This document shows, piece by piece, positions 13,081 to 26,057 of a stretch of DNA of 64,000 nucleotides. The notes beneath the pieces are model-generated. The model did not search any database. It saw only the letters and a program-made list of their open reading frames with translations, and had not been told where the DNA came from. The stretch spans positions 8,246,001 to 8,310,000 of the forward strand of contig OZ234504.1 of the NCBI GenBank assembly GCA_965153455.1, read 5' to 3'. Each line of letters opens with the position of its first letter. The stretch's first letter is position 1. This stretch comes from Sphagnum compactum (taxonomy: Eukaryota > Bryophyta > Sphagnopsida > Sphagnales). The position numbers and the translations under genes were made by a program.

Positions 13081-13639
13081 GTCAATATTGTTTAAGTAAG
13101 TAAGTCAAATATTTAATTACCATAGTAACATTCGTCCATCTTCGAAGATGTGGTTTTAAAAATTGGATGAATAAAGCATTGGTGAGAACGAGTTGGTGGT
13201 AAATTCAAATTTTGAATTACATTCACTAAAGTTGAAATCTAGTCATGATTTTTTAAACTTACATAGTCACAAATTAATCAACATTTGAACTAGGCCAATG
13301 ACGTTAGATAGATGGCAAGCCCATCTTAAAATTATATAAACTATTGACATATTTTAGTTGATTTTCCTTATGTTCATTATATCCTTGTGCACTCAAACTA
13401 CATTTTCTTTTCTATTTTTGCAAAATCTTCTTTGCGTAGAGTCCATTTCCCAAGTTTCTTTGTTACACCTTATGAAAAGTTGAACACTTAAATATTATTT
13501 ACTTGTATTTGGCTTCCATGCACGTGATAAAAAATAATGAGGAGAAGATCCATCAAATTTGATCACATGTAAATATGTAAATCATGGTTATAGGTGGGCC
13601 ATGTTTAATTGTTTTTAGGTTTATTTTTTAGTTATTTGT

Positions 13640-13875
13640 TCACTCCTTAAAACATGGGGAAATTTATTGGTTTTTCAAGTTTTAAGTCTATCTTTTCAAA
13701 TTTCAATTATGATTTTTAAATTTCAACTTTGTTATTTACAGTTTCAGTTCAATTTTTAAATTTTCAAGTTTGTTTTCAAGTTTCAAGTCTAATTTTTCAA
13801 CTTGCAAGTCCTTTTCTTTAAATGTTAATTTTCTTTTCAAGTTTCAAGTTTGATATTTTCAAGTTGCACAAGCTT
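13640..13875. repeat. Strand-biased low-complexity tract (TTTCAAGT type)
   Basis: TTTCAAGTTT, TTTCAAATTT and similar blocks repeat irregularly on one strand only. Confidence 0.55.
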
Positions 13876-15304
13876 TAAAAAAAAACAAATAGGTTATTTT
13901 TCAAATTCACATAATTTGTTCACATGTGTGTCAAATAAAATGTTTAAACCATAATAAAAGACTGGTTGATCTCTTTAGGTCTTCCCCACCACCATAAATT
14001 GTTTGTGATACATATTAGTTACTGGTACTTTTAGTTGTGACTTAAACAATAATTTGTTTCATTTGTTCAAATATATGTATCAAAGGTGGAGTGAATTTAG
14101 TGTTGGATTGAGTAATGCAAAATGATATTATTAACAATGTGTGTTAAATATGTGTGAAAAAGGTGCACTTACCATTGTCAAACTAGCTCGTGGATACTTC
14201 GGAAAGGTGAATGTTATGTAAGATTAGCAAAATAGTGAAGGTAGATCATGTGCATTCATGGTCAATTTGAAGGACTTGGTCCACAAATGCAACACATAAG
14301 GTTTAAAGAAATTTGATGATATTTTTAAAACATCGACATGGGCAAATGCATGTATCGTGGATATTAATGTTCTGTTATTATGATTTATATTGGGTTGAAA
14401 TTTAAAAAGGTTAAGGTTCACATTACAATTCCCAATGTTCATTATATATGTGCATTTGAATTTGGTGGGGGTGGCAAAGGCAAAGACATGGTGTTGTTGG
14501 ATTTTGATGACAAAGTGCAAATGATGGCAATAAGGACAATTTGTGAGCTCCCAAGTGTTGATATATTCATGGTGGTATAATTGATGAATATTATTATTCA
14601 ATAGTTGTTAAGGAGGTTTTAAATGGGAAAACATGTTTATTTGTTATAAATGAAACAAACAATCTAGTCCAAGAGCACCTCCAAGATGTACTAAACACCA
14701 CCACACTATGTCACCATGAGTACATTATGAATATTGGGTAAGGTGCTAAATGATAGTATCAATGACATATGTGTTTGACAAGCTTAGAATCAAATTAAAA
14801 TTTGCTACTAAATGTTATGTAGCTTTTCCTAAGCTTTGTATCAACTTTATTACAATCAAAATTTCATCAATTTAATGTATTTCAAAATGTATCACCCATT
14901 TTGCAATCACATCTTGTTTGTTTTCAACTTTCATAGTTGATTTATTTTCGACTTGCCTAGTTGTAATTACATCTTCACATGGTTATACATGTTTACATCT
15001 ACACTTATACAATCAAATGTTTGATTCCAAAGATGAAAAATATTTAGAAAATCGAACTTTCACTACTACAAAAACAAGTTTTTTTAATTAAAAAGTCCAA
15101 TTAATTAGGGTTTGGATATGCATCAAAAACACCATCATGTCAATTTGAACAAGTCAATTTGAACCTATCTTATGTGAATCGGGTGGTCTTTTTAATTGGT
15201 AAAACATTTGACTTATCATTTTAACTATTGGATAGTGGACCATTTGACTAGTCAAATTTCTACTCAATTTGTTTTTTTTGGATTATTACCACAATATTTT
15301 TTTG

Positions 15305-16080
15305 ATGTAGGTAGGTAGATAGCCTCTACCTACTTAACCTACCTAACCTACCCTAGTTTATCGAACCTTCCTAACTTAACTTAACCTATCATAACCTACT
15401 TACCTTAAACCTTTAATCATGTATATAGGTTACAAGTATTAGGAATTGAACCCCTCACCTCCCCAATGAATAAACCGAGTCCTTACCAATCGACTACACC
15501 TTCCAAAGTTGACAAAACTTATCAATTTTTTTCATTTCAATTGTTTATTTCACATCATTAGTTATATAGGTAAGTAAGAAAGTTAGGTAATTAATAGGTA
15601 GGTTGCATGATGTTACGTAGGTAGAATGGTAAGTAAATAAGTAGCTTGTAGTCCATAGGAGGTAGGTAATTAGGTAGGTAAATGGGTAGGTAGGTAGGGA
15701 TTTCGAATGGTAGGTGGGTATGTAAGGATGTAGGATGGTAGGTGGGTACATAAAGATGTAGGATGGTAGGTGGGAAGTAGGAAGTAAGTACCTATGTAGG
15801 ATGGTAGGTGAAAAGTAGGAGGTAGGTAGGTAAGGTTTTAGGATGGTAAATGGGAAGTAATAGAAGTTAAGTAGGTAGGGTTGTATAATGGTAGGTGGGA
15901 AGTAGAAGGTAGGTAGGTAGGGTTGTATGATGGCAAGTGGGAAATATGAACTAGGTAAGTAGGTAGGTAGGTAAGGATGTAGGATGGTAGGCGGGAAGTA
16001 TGAGGTAGGTAGGTAGGTAGGTTTGTAAAATGGTAGGTGAGTAGGTATGTAATTAAATAAGTTGGTATGTAAATAGGCCT
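15305..16080. repeat. TAGG-rich minisatellite, 40-55 bp units
   Basis: From about 15,700 to 16,050 some eight units repeat GTAGGATGGTAGGTGGGAAG followed by AGGTAGGTAGGTA. The left shoulder (15,310-15,420) contains the opposite orientation (CCTACCTAACC). Units vary in length and sequence, so this is a degenerate minisatellite. Confidence 0.85.
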
Positions 16081-19000
16081 AGGCTATTGCATAGTTTCGT
16101 TAGTAGTTATTTTGACCAATTAGCCATTGGATGTCCCATTTGATGAGAACACCATTATCCATTTTGACTAAAGATGCCATTTTTTTTTGTCTAACTTGAT
16201 CACATGTCTTAATTGACTAGAAGCCATTGGTCATTTTGACGAAGGTGGTCATTTTTTTATCCAACTTAACTAGATGTTCAATTTGACATATGGTCAAATA
16301 GGTCAATTTAGTTGAGTTTACTAGTAAAAAATACAAATGTCATTCAAGCCCCAGGCCTCTAGTCAAATTGTACATGTCCACTAATGAAAAAGGATTTGTT
16401 AGTCAACTAGGACCTTTTGAAAAACCATGAATTGTAATAATGTTTTTATTGAACTATAAATCTATTTTATTTCAACTCATGTTGACCACATATGAGTTGA
16501 CCTCTCAACTTTAGTGGTAGACATGTAGACATTTGTAACATTTGCATGCATACATCATGGCCACATTGCATCATCCAATTAAATGAGCTTAAAATATTTT
16601 TGGATTATAAATAATTTCAAGTTTCAATGATTTGATGATGTGGCAAGTTGTGGTCAATTGGATCATCTTAATTTGGAAAGTTTAATGTTATACCACACAT
16701 ATAAATGATTCATAGGCATATGAACTTCATCCACCCATGCCACATTAATAATTTGCAATTGAACATGTTCAACTATAATGGTAGGTTCGATTTTGAACCT
16801 ATTGCAAGATGGATGTAAACAATAAAAAAAATAAAAACACATATTTTCATTTATAACTTTCTATGAATGACAAATGGACGGCAATGGATAAATAAAAATG
16901 GTGATGGTGGAATTTCAACCAATTTTTGAATTGTGATATTTGGTGCATGGTTTGGAACCAATGTGTATGAACAATTTATGTTGATGGATGATTTGATCTA
17001 TGAGTTATAAGCCCAATAATATAGTTTTAAAGCGTAATTTGTTTTAAGACTTCTTTTACTTATAATGATTTTTTTTAATAATAGCTATGGCATGGTCACA
17101 TTTAAATAACAACAACAAATGAACACGTATTTTAAATTATATAATTTATGGATGGCAATGGTAAAATTCATCCATTGTGAATGAAAAAATACAATGAATG
17201 AATTTCAACCAATTTTATTGATTGTGATATTTGATGATGGTTCTCAACCATTATGAATGAATAATTTATGTTCATAGAGTATTTCATCATGAATTACAAC
17301 CCAAACAATGTAGTGCTAAAGTATGGTTTATTTTAGGACATGTGAACTTATAATGAATATTTTTCTAGTGATAGTCGTGATGTGTGTGGTAGATGTGAAA
17401 CGGTAGATAGTTCTTCACAATTATGAATGTGTGGATAACTAATGGATAAACAAAATAATAATCAACAACACCCATTAATGTAACTAATTCACATATTCAT
17501 TTTGTCGATATAGGATTATTTTCAATTTTGGGTTTCAAATCCAAGTTAAAGGAAGGCGTGTGAATTATGTTCAACATGGGAAAACTATAATTTAAAAACT
17601 TGTAGATTTTTTCCAATGGGGACATATAATAATCTAAATAAAACCTTGTTATATGTGCGCCCAATCCAACCATAAATTTTTTATAACAATCACACATTTA
17701 TTAATAACAATTGGTGTCTTGCAAAAAGAATTCATTGTAAAGATTATTGCATTCATGATTAGTAGACATTTTGAGTAAAATTTACGAAGGGATGCAATTA
17801 TATTGAAATTAATTTTATGAAATAAAGTTTGAAAACCTACATTATTAGAATGTTATTGCATTATTTCATATGAATATAACTTTTATATGGCATGTAAGCA
17901 AACCTTGTATGAAGACATTTAGGAAGGAGGTTCATGAGTTTATTGATTTTTTTGGTTTTTGTAATAATAAATCACAGAAACGTACACACACACACACATA
18001 TAATACTACTTCCCATAAACATTTAATACATATGGGCATTATCCAAATGACCTTTAACTCATATAAAGGTGTACAATTTTTAATGTTTGTTTGCTAGTGG
18101 GACTTGGTGTTGCCGTATTTTATTTAATCTATTTATTCAATTTGACACCATTTCTATTAAACAACAATGGTTCTAATTATAACATGCTCTTGTAATAAAA
18201 AGGCCAAAATCTTATAAGTTTTTCCAATATAATCACATTCTTTCAAAGTTTATATGGGGAGATTTGATTTTTTTTTAATAAACAAAATCTAATTTTATTT
18301 TAAAAGTATGACAAATTATGGAAAATGATCAAATAGATCTTTAAAAAAATGCAACAAAGTTCAAGATCCAAATAAATTTTGACAAATTTTATTTTTGTTG
18401 TTTAAGGAAAAAATATATACAAGAAAAAAAATCCTCTTGATTATTTCAAAAGGTGATATTCCCTATAATGCTTTAAAAAAATTGAGTGAAAATTTTAAAA
18501 TGTCTAAGAATTTAAGTTTTTAAACAAAGAGTTAATGTCATCCATTTATGTAGAATTACAAAAAGGTGCACTGTCCTTTTAGTAGGGGTAGTGCCGATTT
18601 CAAAGGCAAGTCGATACCCCTTGTAAAACATTTGACATTTTTGCACAAGTTGATCATTGTTCAAAACACACTAATGCAATACCTTTACTGAAATTGGTAT
18701 AACCATCTTCAATAGTCGATGTTGACTAGACCAATATTTAGGCAACAAAACTTCGAAAATCAACAACATCCTTCAACATAATCCAAATTGAACATTTAAA
18801 AAAATTATCTTATAAACCTTGAAAAAAAATTCCAATTTTCTATCATTTGTCTTAATCAAAAGTGATTTAGCTTCTAAAATCATAAAATATGAAGTATGGT
18901 AATCAATTCAACAAAGTTTGGAAGATAGTTCAACATTTAATTTAGTAAGAAACATTGATGACTCATAACTTCTTCAAAAAACTTTGAAATCAAGTGTTTA

Positions 19001-21579
19001 AAGTGTCCATTTTGTAGCCCTTGGAACAATGGCATATTAATGACCTTAATCAAAGTTTGTTTGCCTTTTGAAATTGTCAAAAAAACTTTAGTAAATAATT
19101 TTGACAACTATTTATGCTAAGTGTTTTAGTAGTTTTCTAACTCTTTTCAAAACATATTTTTGATAGTTTGTAACTAACTTTTGTAAATATTTTCTATAGT
19201 TTTCTAACTATTTTCATGTGTTTACATGTGTTTTCTATAACTAAATAATACTAAAATAATGCTTACAAATTGTTGCTTCAACAATGAAACAACAATGATA
19301 TGTCCTACTTCATAATTCATGTTTTCAATTTTGGTTTTTAATTTAAAAACTAGAGACAAGATCTTTAAATTTGATATGCAGTTTCCATTATTCTTTTAAA
19401 AAACATGGAGTAAAAATGCAAATGTTATTTTTGGTTTGTTTGAGCAAAATTTAATACATCAAAAGGAAGATGACACAATGGAATACATCCATCCTATCGA
19501 AAATTTGAGTCGTAAAAGATTAACAATAATGATGATGAACTTGGGAGAGATGAGAAACTAGTAATGGCTCATATCTTGTGATAGTTGTTTATGCGTGGGC
19601 ATTACAAACAAAAGGTAAAATTGAACAACAATGGTTTGAACCTTCATAGGAAAATAAAGATGTTTTGAAGAAGCGAAATTTGAACCCATGTTTGAAAATT
19701 ATGAAGAATGTGGGAAAACTATAAAATATATGTTTTAGGGAGTATGAGTATATTTAATTATTCAACACCCATTTGTTTAATGTATTTATGATATACTTTG
19801 ATTTTTTTTGCTTATATCAAACTTGTTGATGATGTTTGAAATTCAAAATCTAAGTTTTACATAAAGGCAAGGTTCCTTTGAAAATGAGGTGGTGGTCGTG
19901 CTTAAAAAAATTAAGCTTGGAAAATAATGCACATTGTACATACTATGTTGATCAATAGGTTGTTAATTTGTCATTTCTTGTATAACAAACCAAACCAATA
20001 AATTTAAAAATAAGATGCCAAAACAACCAAGTTGAAGTAAGTAATTAAAGAATACATAAATATAACCTTAATATTCCAATAGTTTAATGAATTTCATTTT
20101 GAAATCCACCATTATGTGCAAGTGTATGCTGAAGTTTAATCTATATGCTTATGATGTGTCATTTGTGTCACATTTTAATAGTTTGTTAGTTATGGTATTA
20201 TGTGTATGTTCCTTGCAATTAAAATGTAGTTATAGATTGGAATTGCATTATAATCTACTTAGTTGCAAGTTTTGATTCTCAAATGTTCTTTGCATTGTGA
20301 AGTCATTAAATGTTATTAATATTAGTTCACATGTGACACCATAACACAATTATGGTTGTTTTCAAAAGTAAATAAGGTGGACCTTTATCATCTAATGTAT
20401 ATATCAACAAACAAGTCATATCAAAGCTGATGAGGAAAGCCAAAAATGTGTTCCCTTCCATTCAAAAGAAAACAAAAGAAGGCATTTCACAAAATGACAA
20501 ATTGTAAAAAATGATTAATGCAAATATTTAATTATGGGCCCCATATCATAATGACAACCTTTTATATAGGAAGAGGAAAACCTTTTTCATTAATGTCTCG
20601 TGCATTATACATATAAAGAAATTATATTTTAAGAGAAAAAAACCATGTTTAAAAATGCTCAAATAAAGTATTTTTCCAACTTTGAATGTCAATGCATACC
20701 ATATTTATGTGAATCTCATGTGTTTGTCATTATTCATGGGATGGACTTATGTAATGCATATCATAATGAAAAATTACAAACATGTTTACAAGGTCTATTG
20801 GACATGATTTTCAATAATGGTCATATGGCATCCATAATACCTAATTCAAATTGTTACTTGTAATGTTATGGTAATTTCACATTAATTGCATTTTGCAAGC
20901 ATTATATCATGTTTTAATTTCAAGCAACTAGCAAAATAATACCATTACAGATTATAGATTCCATTAGGCACAAAATAATACCATAACCAATTCTAAATTG
21001 ATAGCTTTAATCACAAGGTAGTTGTGCATAGTTAAATTAATTGTGCAATAGTCTACTTTCAATCACATGTTAGTTACAATTTAATTTTTTTATAGTCCCA
21101 ATGTCTTTATGATGAATGAACAATGATCCACATAAGGGCCATGATGGCATGGGTTTCATTTTCCCCTACCAATTTAATGTGGCATTGAATTTTCTAGCTT
21201 GGAGAACTGATTGCAAAACAATAAATTTTTAGCAATGTCAAAACCTATGTGGCAACGATTGGGGTGCCATGTCATGTGTCTATTACAACTTTAACAATGC
21301 ATCCATTGCATCTCCATTACAAACACATGAATATTTGCATGCATCTATTGTAACTAAAAAACCAAATTGTAAGGTCAATCATGAAATGCATGAAAATATG
21401 ACCAAATGGGCAAATATTATTGGTTTTATCACATCCATAATTATGTCTAAACAATATGCAATGGCTCTTGTTGCATTAGACCATTATGTAATATGTCAAA
21501 TGTTTATGACCTAAAATCAAGGTACACATGAAGACATGTTTTCCCAAGTTGAATGTTTTAATTTTAACCTAAAACTTGC

Positions 21580-21850
21580 AACCAAAGTAAGGGCGACACA
21601 AATGGAAAATACGATAGGGACAAAATTGAGGCATGATATGAACTAAAAGAAATGAACACACAACTCAAACAAATCAAGGGTGCAATGAAAATCAAAGGGA
21701 AGGACTTTCAATATATTTCCAATTTGCACTTCCACTTTGGGAGTTGGGATTCCTAAATTTTTTTTAATGTCTATAATGATGCCTAAAGGTTCAAAAAATG
21801 TGTAAATTGATTAGTATCAATGTCATTGAAAAGATGCCCTAAACACAAAG
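21580..21850 (+). mobile_element. LTR-like relic of the same family as the 59.5-60.4 kb solo LTR
   Basis: TTGCACTTCCACTTTGGGAG and the preceding ATGAACTAAAAGAA block align by eye with the LTR relic at 62.8 kb. The copy is strongly diverged and neither end is clear. Confidence 0.45.
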
Positions 21851-24066
21851 GTTTTTGTTTATAATATGAATGCTTAAAAAGTTAATACCACAAATTGTTC
21901 AAAAAGATATTGATCACCTGAATTAAATGAACATATAATGTTTAAATTATAAGTTAGTAGCACAATGTTGGAAAAAAAAGGCTATTGCATGTTTGAATTG
22001 ACAATGTTCCTTAAGGGTAATGAAATTCCAAAATCACAAGAGACCAAATTTTGTCCCAAATAAAAAAGTGAAACTTTGGTAACATAAGTTATTTACCATT
22101 TCAATGAAAGGCCCAAAGGGAGTTGCATATCTAGTATATTGTGTAAGTAAACAAATCTTCTTTTAACAATACGACTCATGGTGAACATATTTGAATTTGT
22201 GGTGAGTTTTGAACCTAGTTTGATTTTCAAATTACTTAGAAAGCTTTAGAATTTTGTTCTGTGTAATTGAAACAATCAATGAGTGTTTGTGAAATTCATC
22301 ATCATGTGTCTTATTGGTTTGAAAATTTCACCCTTGTATTGCAATTATGAAAAAGCAAAAACACATCCCAAAGTTTCAAAAAGTTTCTTATCAAACTCAT
22401 GGATTAGAGAATTATTATCCATATCATTTCACAAGACCTAAAGGAATATCATTTAATAATTTATTGTTTGATGCATGCTATGTGCATCATGTTTCCACCC
22501 ATTTTTCATTTGTAACGTTTGTTGATTATGGGGTTTAAGTATCATTGAAACTTGGATTTGGCTAGTCCATTGAATTGAAATTTTGTTGTGATTTATATGT
22601 GATGATTATGGTTATGCATTGTTCCGAACAATAGTGAAATCATAGTTTTGCATTCTTGAACATGATGTTAAAATAAATTTGGCATTCCAACAAAAAGAAT
22701 GTTCATAAGCAAAGCTTGAAATTTTGGAAAGAATTAAAAAATTTATGTGAGCACTTTTCCATTGTTAATAAGACCACATCTTATGATTATCTTGAAATTA
22801 TTGGTTTGATTACAAGATTGGTACAACAATTAATGAAGAAAGGTTTGTGCAAATATGGGGGCATGTGCATGTGATTCAAACCTACATGCCATTGTTGGCA
22901 ATGGTATATCCATTCAACAAATGATATTTGTATAAGTTGTTTTTTTTGGGGTGAAGACTTGAATCACTTTTGTTCCTTCATAGGGATGCAATCTTAATTA
23001 TTAATCTTCATACAATTTCAATATTTGAGCTCGCACTTGTGATTAAATACAACCTCACTAATGTCATACACATGGAAATGAATAATTTGACCATGACATA
23101 ACATCTATACACAATGTGTTATTCCATTTTTTGTTAGTTTAAACCTAATGATAATGTTTATAATAATGAACCAAACCAATATTTTAAATATAATTGTTAT
23201 CATTTAATATTTTTGAAAGGTTGAAGTTTATGGATATCGATTGTTGGAAAGTCAATATCGTGCAAGTTTGGAAAGACCAAGTGGAAAATTATGAATAATG
23301 TCACCTTCTGCATGTGTGGATAATTAGGTCTCTTTCATGTTATTAATAACTTGATAATTTGTTTGTAATGGATGTTATGTAGATTTAACGATGATGTGTA
23401 ATCATCATGTTGGTTTTAGACCAATAATGTTATTTAATAGCGCATGACAATGGTTTTTTCTCGGGTAAGAATTGGTCCACATAATTAAAAACAACATAGT
23501 GACATGTGAAATTTCATGCATGAGGACGAGGTTCCAAAATAAAGATATTTATAGAAGTAGAAAGATGGAATGACCATAAAACCACATTAATTGGTAAATA
23601 AAAACTCAAAGAATCTCATAAAATTTTATGATATTTAGTGGGAAAATAATTGGGAAAATGATTTCACGTTATTATTTTCTCAAGAAAATCAAATACATAT
23701 TAAATGTGATCTTTCAAAATGTTTAGTTTTCAAATTCCAAAGTCCTATTTATGAATTCAACATGGGATTGAAGTTTACATTGTCTGAAAATATATATTTC
23801 TAATTTTTAGTCCATAAACAATTCTTTGCAAAATTCAGAAAATTGTTTAAAACATATATGTTGGATTGTTGCAATTGACAACTTCTATTATAACTATAGG
23901 GTTGACTATTTGAATTTGACATCTAGCACGACTTCGAGGTAAATTTAGGGTTTAGGGTTTAAGATTCACATAATTACCACTTGGCGAGGCTTCCCATGCA
24001 AAAACCCAACTAATTGGGTATAACTTACTTTCTTTGTGTTTTTAAGCTTCTAATGGTTTTGGTGAT

Positions 24067-24137
24067 AGTTTTTGAACAAATAAAAAGCCTAACACGGTCC
24101 TTAATTATTTGTTAGGCTTTTTATTTGTTCAAAAACT
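24067..24137. repeat. Perfect 27-bp inverted repeat (hairpin, 17-nt loop)
   Basis: Arms 24067-24093 and 24111-24137 are exact reverse complements over 27 bases, around a 17-base loop. The 21 bases spanning the loop (24091-24111, beginning AACACGGTCC) recur exactly at 24157-24177. An inverted arm plus a direct repeat of the loop is what a template-switching event would leave. A small foldback element is the alternative. Confidence 0.9.
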
Positions 24138-24468
24138 AAAAATTAATTAACTGATTAACACGGTCCTTAATTATTTGACGGTTAATTAATAATTAATTAA
24201 ATTTAAAATCTTAACTTTGACATTTAATTTTTTAATACTGAAAAATTTGACAAGTAATGACTATATAAAATAATAAACAGTCTCTCTTCAAAGTTGTTGA
24301 ATAGTCTAGTGTATTCAGATTGTTTTAATTTGAATTCTTAGAACTTAAAATTTGCCAATTCACACTTGACAATTGAACTTTTGATTTTATTAAAATTTTG
24401 GCACAATTTTTGTTAAATAAAATTTCAAAACTTTGACAAAACGAATTTTTTAAAAATTTATGCCGAAT

Positions 24469-25220
24469 CCATTCATGTACTTGGTTGGTGGTGGTAGAAG
24501 AAGAAGGAGGAGGTGGTGAAAACATTACATGATTTAGGAAGCCCAATACAAAAAATTGCAAGGACATCTTTCCTGAATCCTAAGTTATGTAATGGTTCAA
24601 CATAGCCATGGTAAGGTACTTTAGGGTTTAGGGTTAAACCCTAATTTTAAACCATTCATGTACTTGGTTGGTGGTGGTAGAAGAAGAAGGAGGAGGAGGA
24701 GGTGGTGAAAACATACATGACTTAGGAAACCCAATACAAAAAATTGCAAGGACATCATCTTTCCTGAATCCTAAGTTATGTAATGGTTCAACATAGCCAT
24801 GGTAAGGTACTTTAGGGTTTAGGGTTTAAACCCTAATTTTAAACCATTCATGTACTTGGTTGGTGGTGGTAGAAGAAGAAGGAGGAGGAGGAGGTGGTGA
24901 AAACATACATGACTTAGGAAACCCAATACAAAAAATTGCAAGGACATCTTTCCTGAATCCTAAGTTATTGTAATGGTTCAACATAGCCATGGTAAGGTAC
25001 TTTAGGGTTTAGGGTTAAACCCTAATTTTAAACCATTCATGTACTTGGTTGGTGGTGGTAGAAGAAGAAGGAGGAGGAGGAGGTCGTGAAAACATACATG
25101 ATTTTGGAAGCCCAATACAAAAAATTGCAAGGACATCATCTTTCCTGAATCCTAAGTTATGTAATGGTTCAACATAGCCATGGTAAGGTACTTTAGGGTT
25201 TAGGGTTTAAACCCTAATTT
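24469..25220. repeat. Four-unit tandem repeat, 182-192 bp, with telomere-like palindromes
   Basis: Units start at 24469, 24651, 24843 and 25032. Each has TTCATGTACTTGGTTGG, a GAAGAAGAAGGAGGAGG tract, CATAGCCATGGTAAGG and an end of TTTAGGGTTTAGGGTT(T)AAACCCTAA. In units 2 and 4 the end is the perfect palindrome TTAGGGTTTAAACCCTAA; units 1 and 3 lack one T. Shared variants are mosaic: the 3' halves pair 1 with 3 and 2 with 4, while the 5' halves pair 1 with 4 and 2 with 3. TTTAGGG is the plant telomere repeat, but this array is interstitial. Confidence 0.95.
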
Positions 25221-25559
25221 TTTCAACTTTCAACCACACAAATGTCGTTCATGTATGTCCACCAAAACAACACCGACATATATATACGTATACTTCCCTA
25301 TTCTAAAACACCACACTCTTCTGAACTACCCATCACAAAAAGGAAAAAACAAAAGAAAAAGAAAGAAAAAAGAAAAAAAAAAAAAGAGGGTGTGGTGGAT
25401 GTGTGGAGAGTAGACCTCCCTTTGGACTCTCCCAAAATAAAAAATAAAAAATAAATAAAAATAAAATAAAATTCCTGGTCCTCATTTCATCTGTCACTTT
25501 TTGCTTTTTCAAGTCCTTTTCCACCATTCCAGAGATGACATGTGGCAGATTATGCACGA

Positions 25560-26057
25560 TGCGTAACTAATCGCCGGCCGCCATGCAACTACAACACGTG
25601 GCACCTGTTGACAGGAGGGGAATTCGATAATCCAATCGCATGTCGCCACGCCACAGCATGTGCCGTGCACACTCCTCGCGTCTTTCTATTGGCTGCTTTT
25701 TGTGGACCATTTACACCGACGGGGGGGGGTGGGGGGGAGGGCGAGCGGGGTTTGGAGCGTGCTTTAGTGACTAATTAAACTAGTTTATTGCTAATTAAGG
25801 ATTAATTAACTGGTAATCGTGTCGCTAATCTCGGCAGTTTGGCTTTTTGCTAATCAACACTTTTTGGTAAGTGTTTTGGTTGTTTCGTTTCTTCGTCGTT
25901 TTTTGCACGCGTCGTTTGTGAGGGAGTGTGGGGTTTGATCTGATCGCTTTTGGCTTCTGAACTTGAAGCAGTAAGTACTTGTTTTCCTCTGTAGTGGTGG
26001 TGGTAGTGGTGGTGGTGGTGGTGGCAGAAGCGGCGGCAGCAGGAGCAGTGTCACGCC
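25560..26057 (+). promoter_or_regulatory. GC-richer upstream region of the hydrolase gene with G-tracts
   Basis: Base composition changes sharply from AT-rich to GC-richer here, just before the start codon at 26058. A G-rich block at 25721-25750 has G-runs of 9, 7 and 3 and fits a G-quadruplex pattern. GGT-triplet repeats lie at 25995-26025. No TATA box was assigned with confidence. Confidence 0.45.

Larger units (their letters stand above)
8500..24060. other. AT-rich gene desert
   Basis: No gene is recognised over about 15.5 kb. Poly-A/T and AATT-rich DNA predominates and open frames are short and compositionally biased. Frames such as 14224-14601 (minus) or 21269-21514 (plus) show no domain. 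Distinct repeats inside are listed separately. The most likely content is old, decayed mobile elements, shown by the LTR-like relic at 21.6 kb. Confidence 0.6.

Noticed and set aside
14224-14601. A 125-codon minus frame in the gene desert
   Set aside because: Biased Asn/His/Ile composition from AT-rich DNA, and no splice partners or family.
24600-25220. A true telomere or chromosome end
   Set aside because: Only two TTTAGGG copies per unit, inverted copies present, and unique sequence with genes on both sides.
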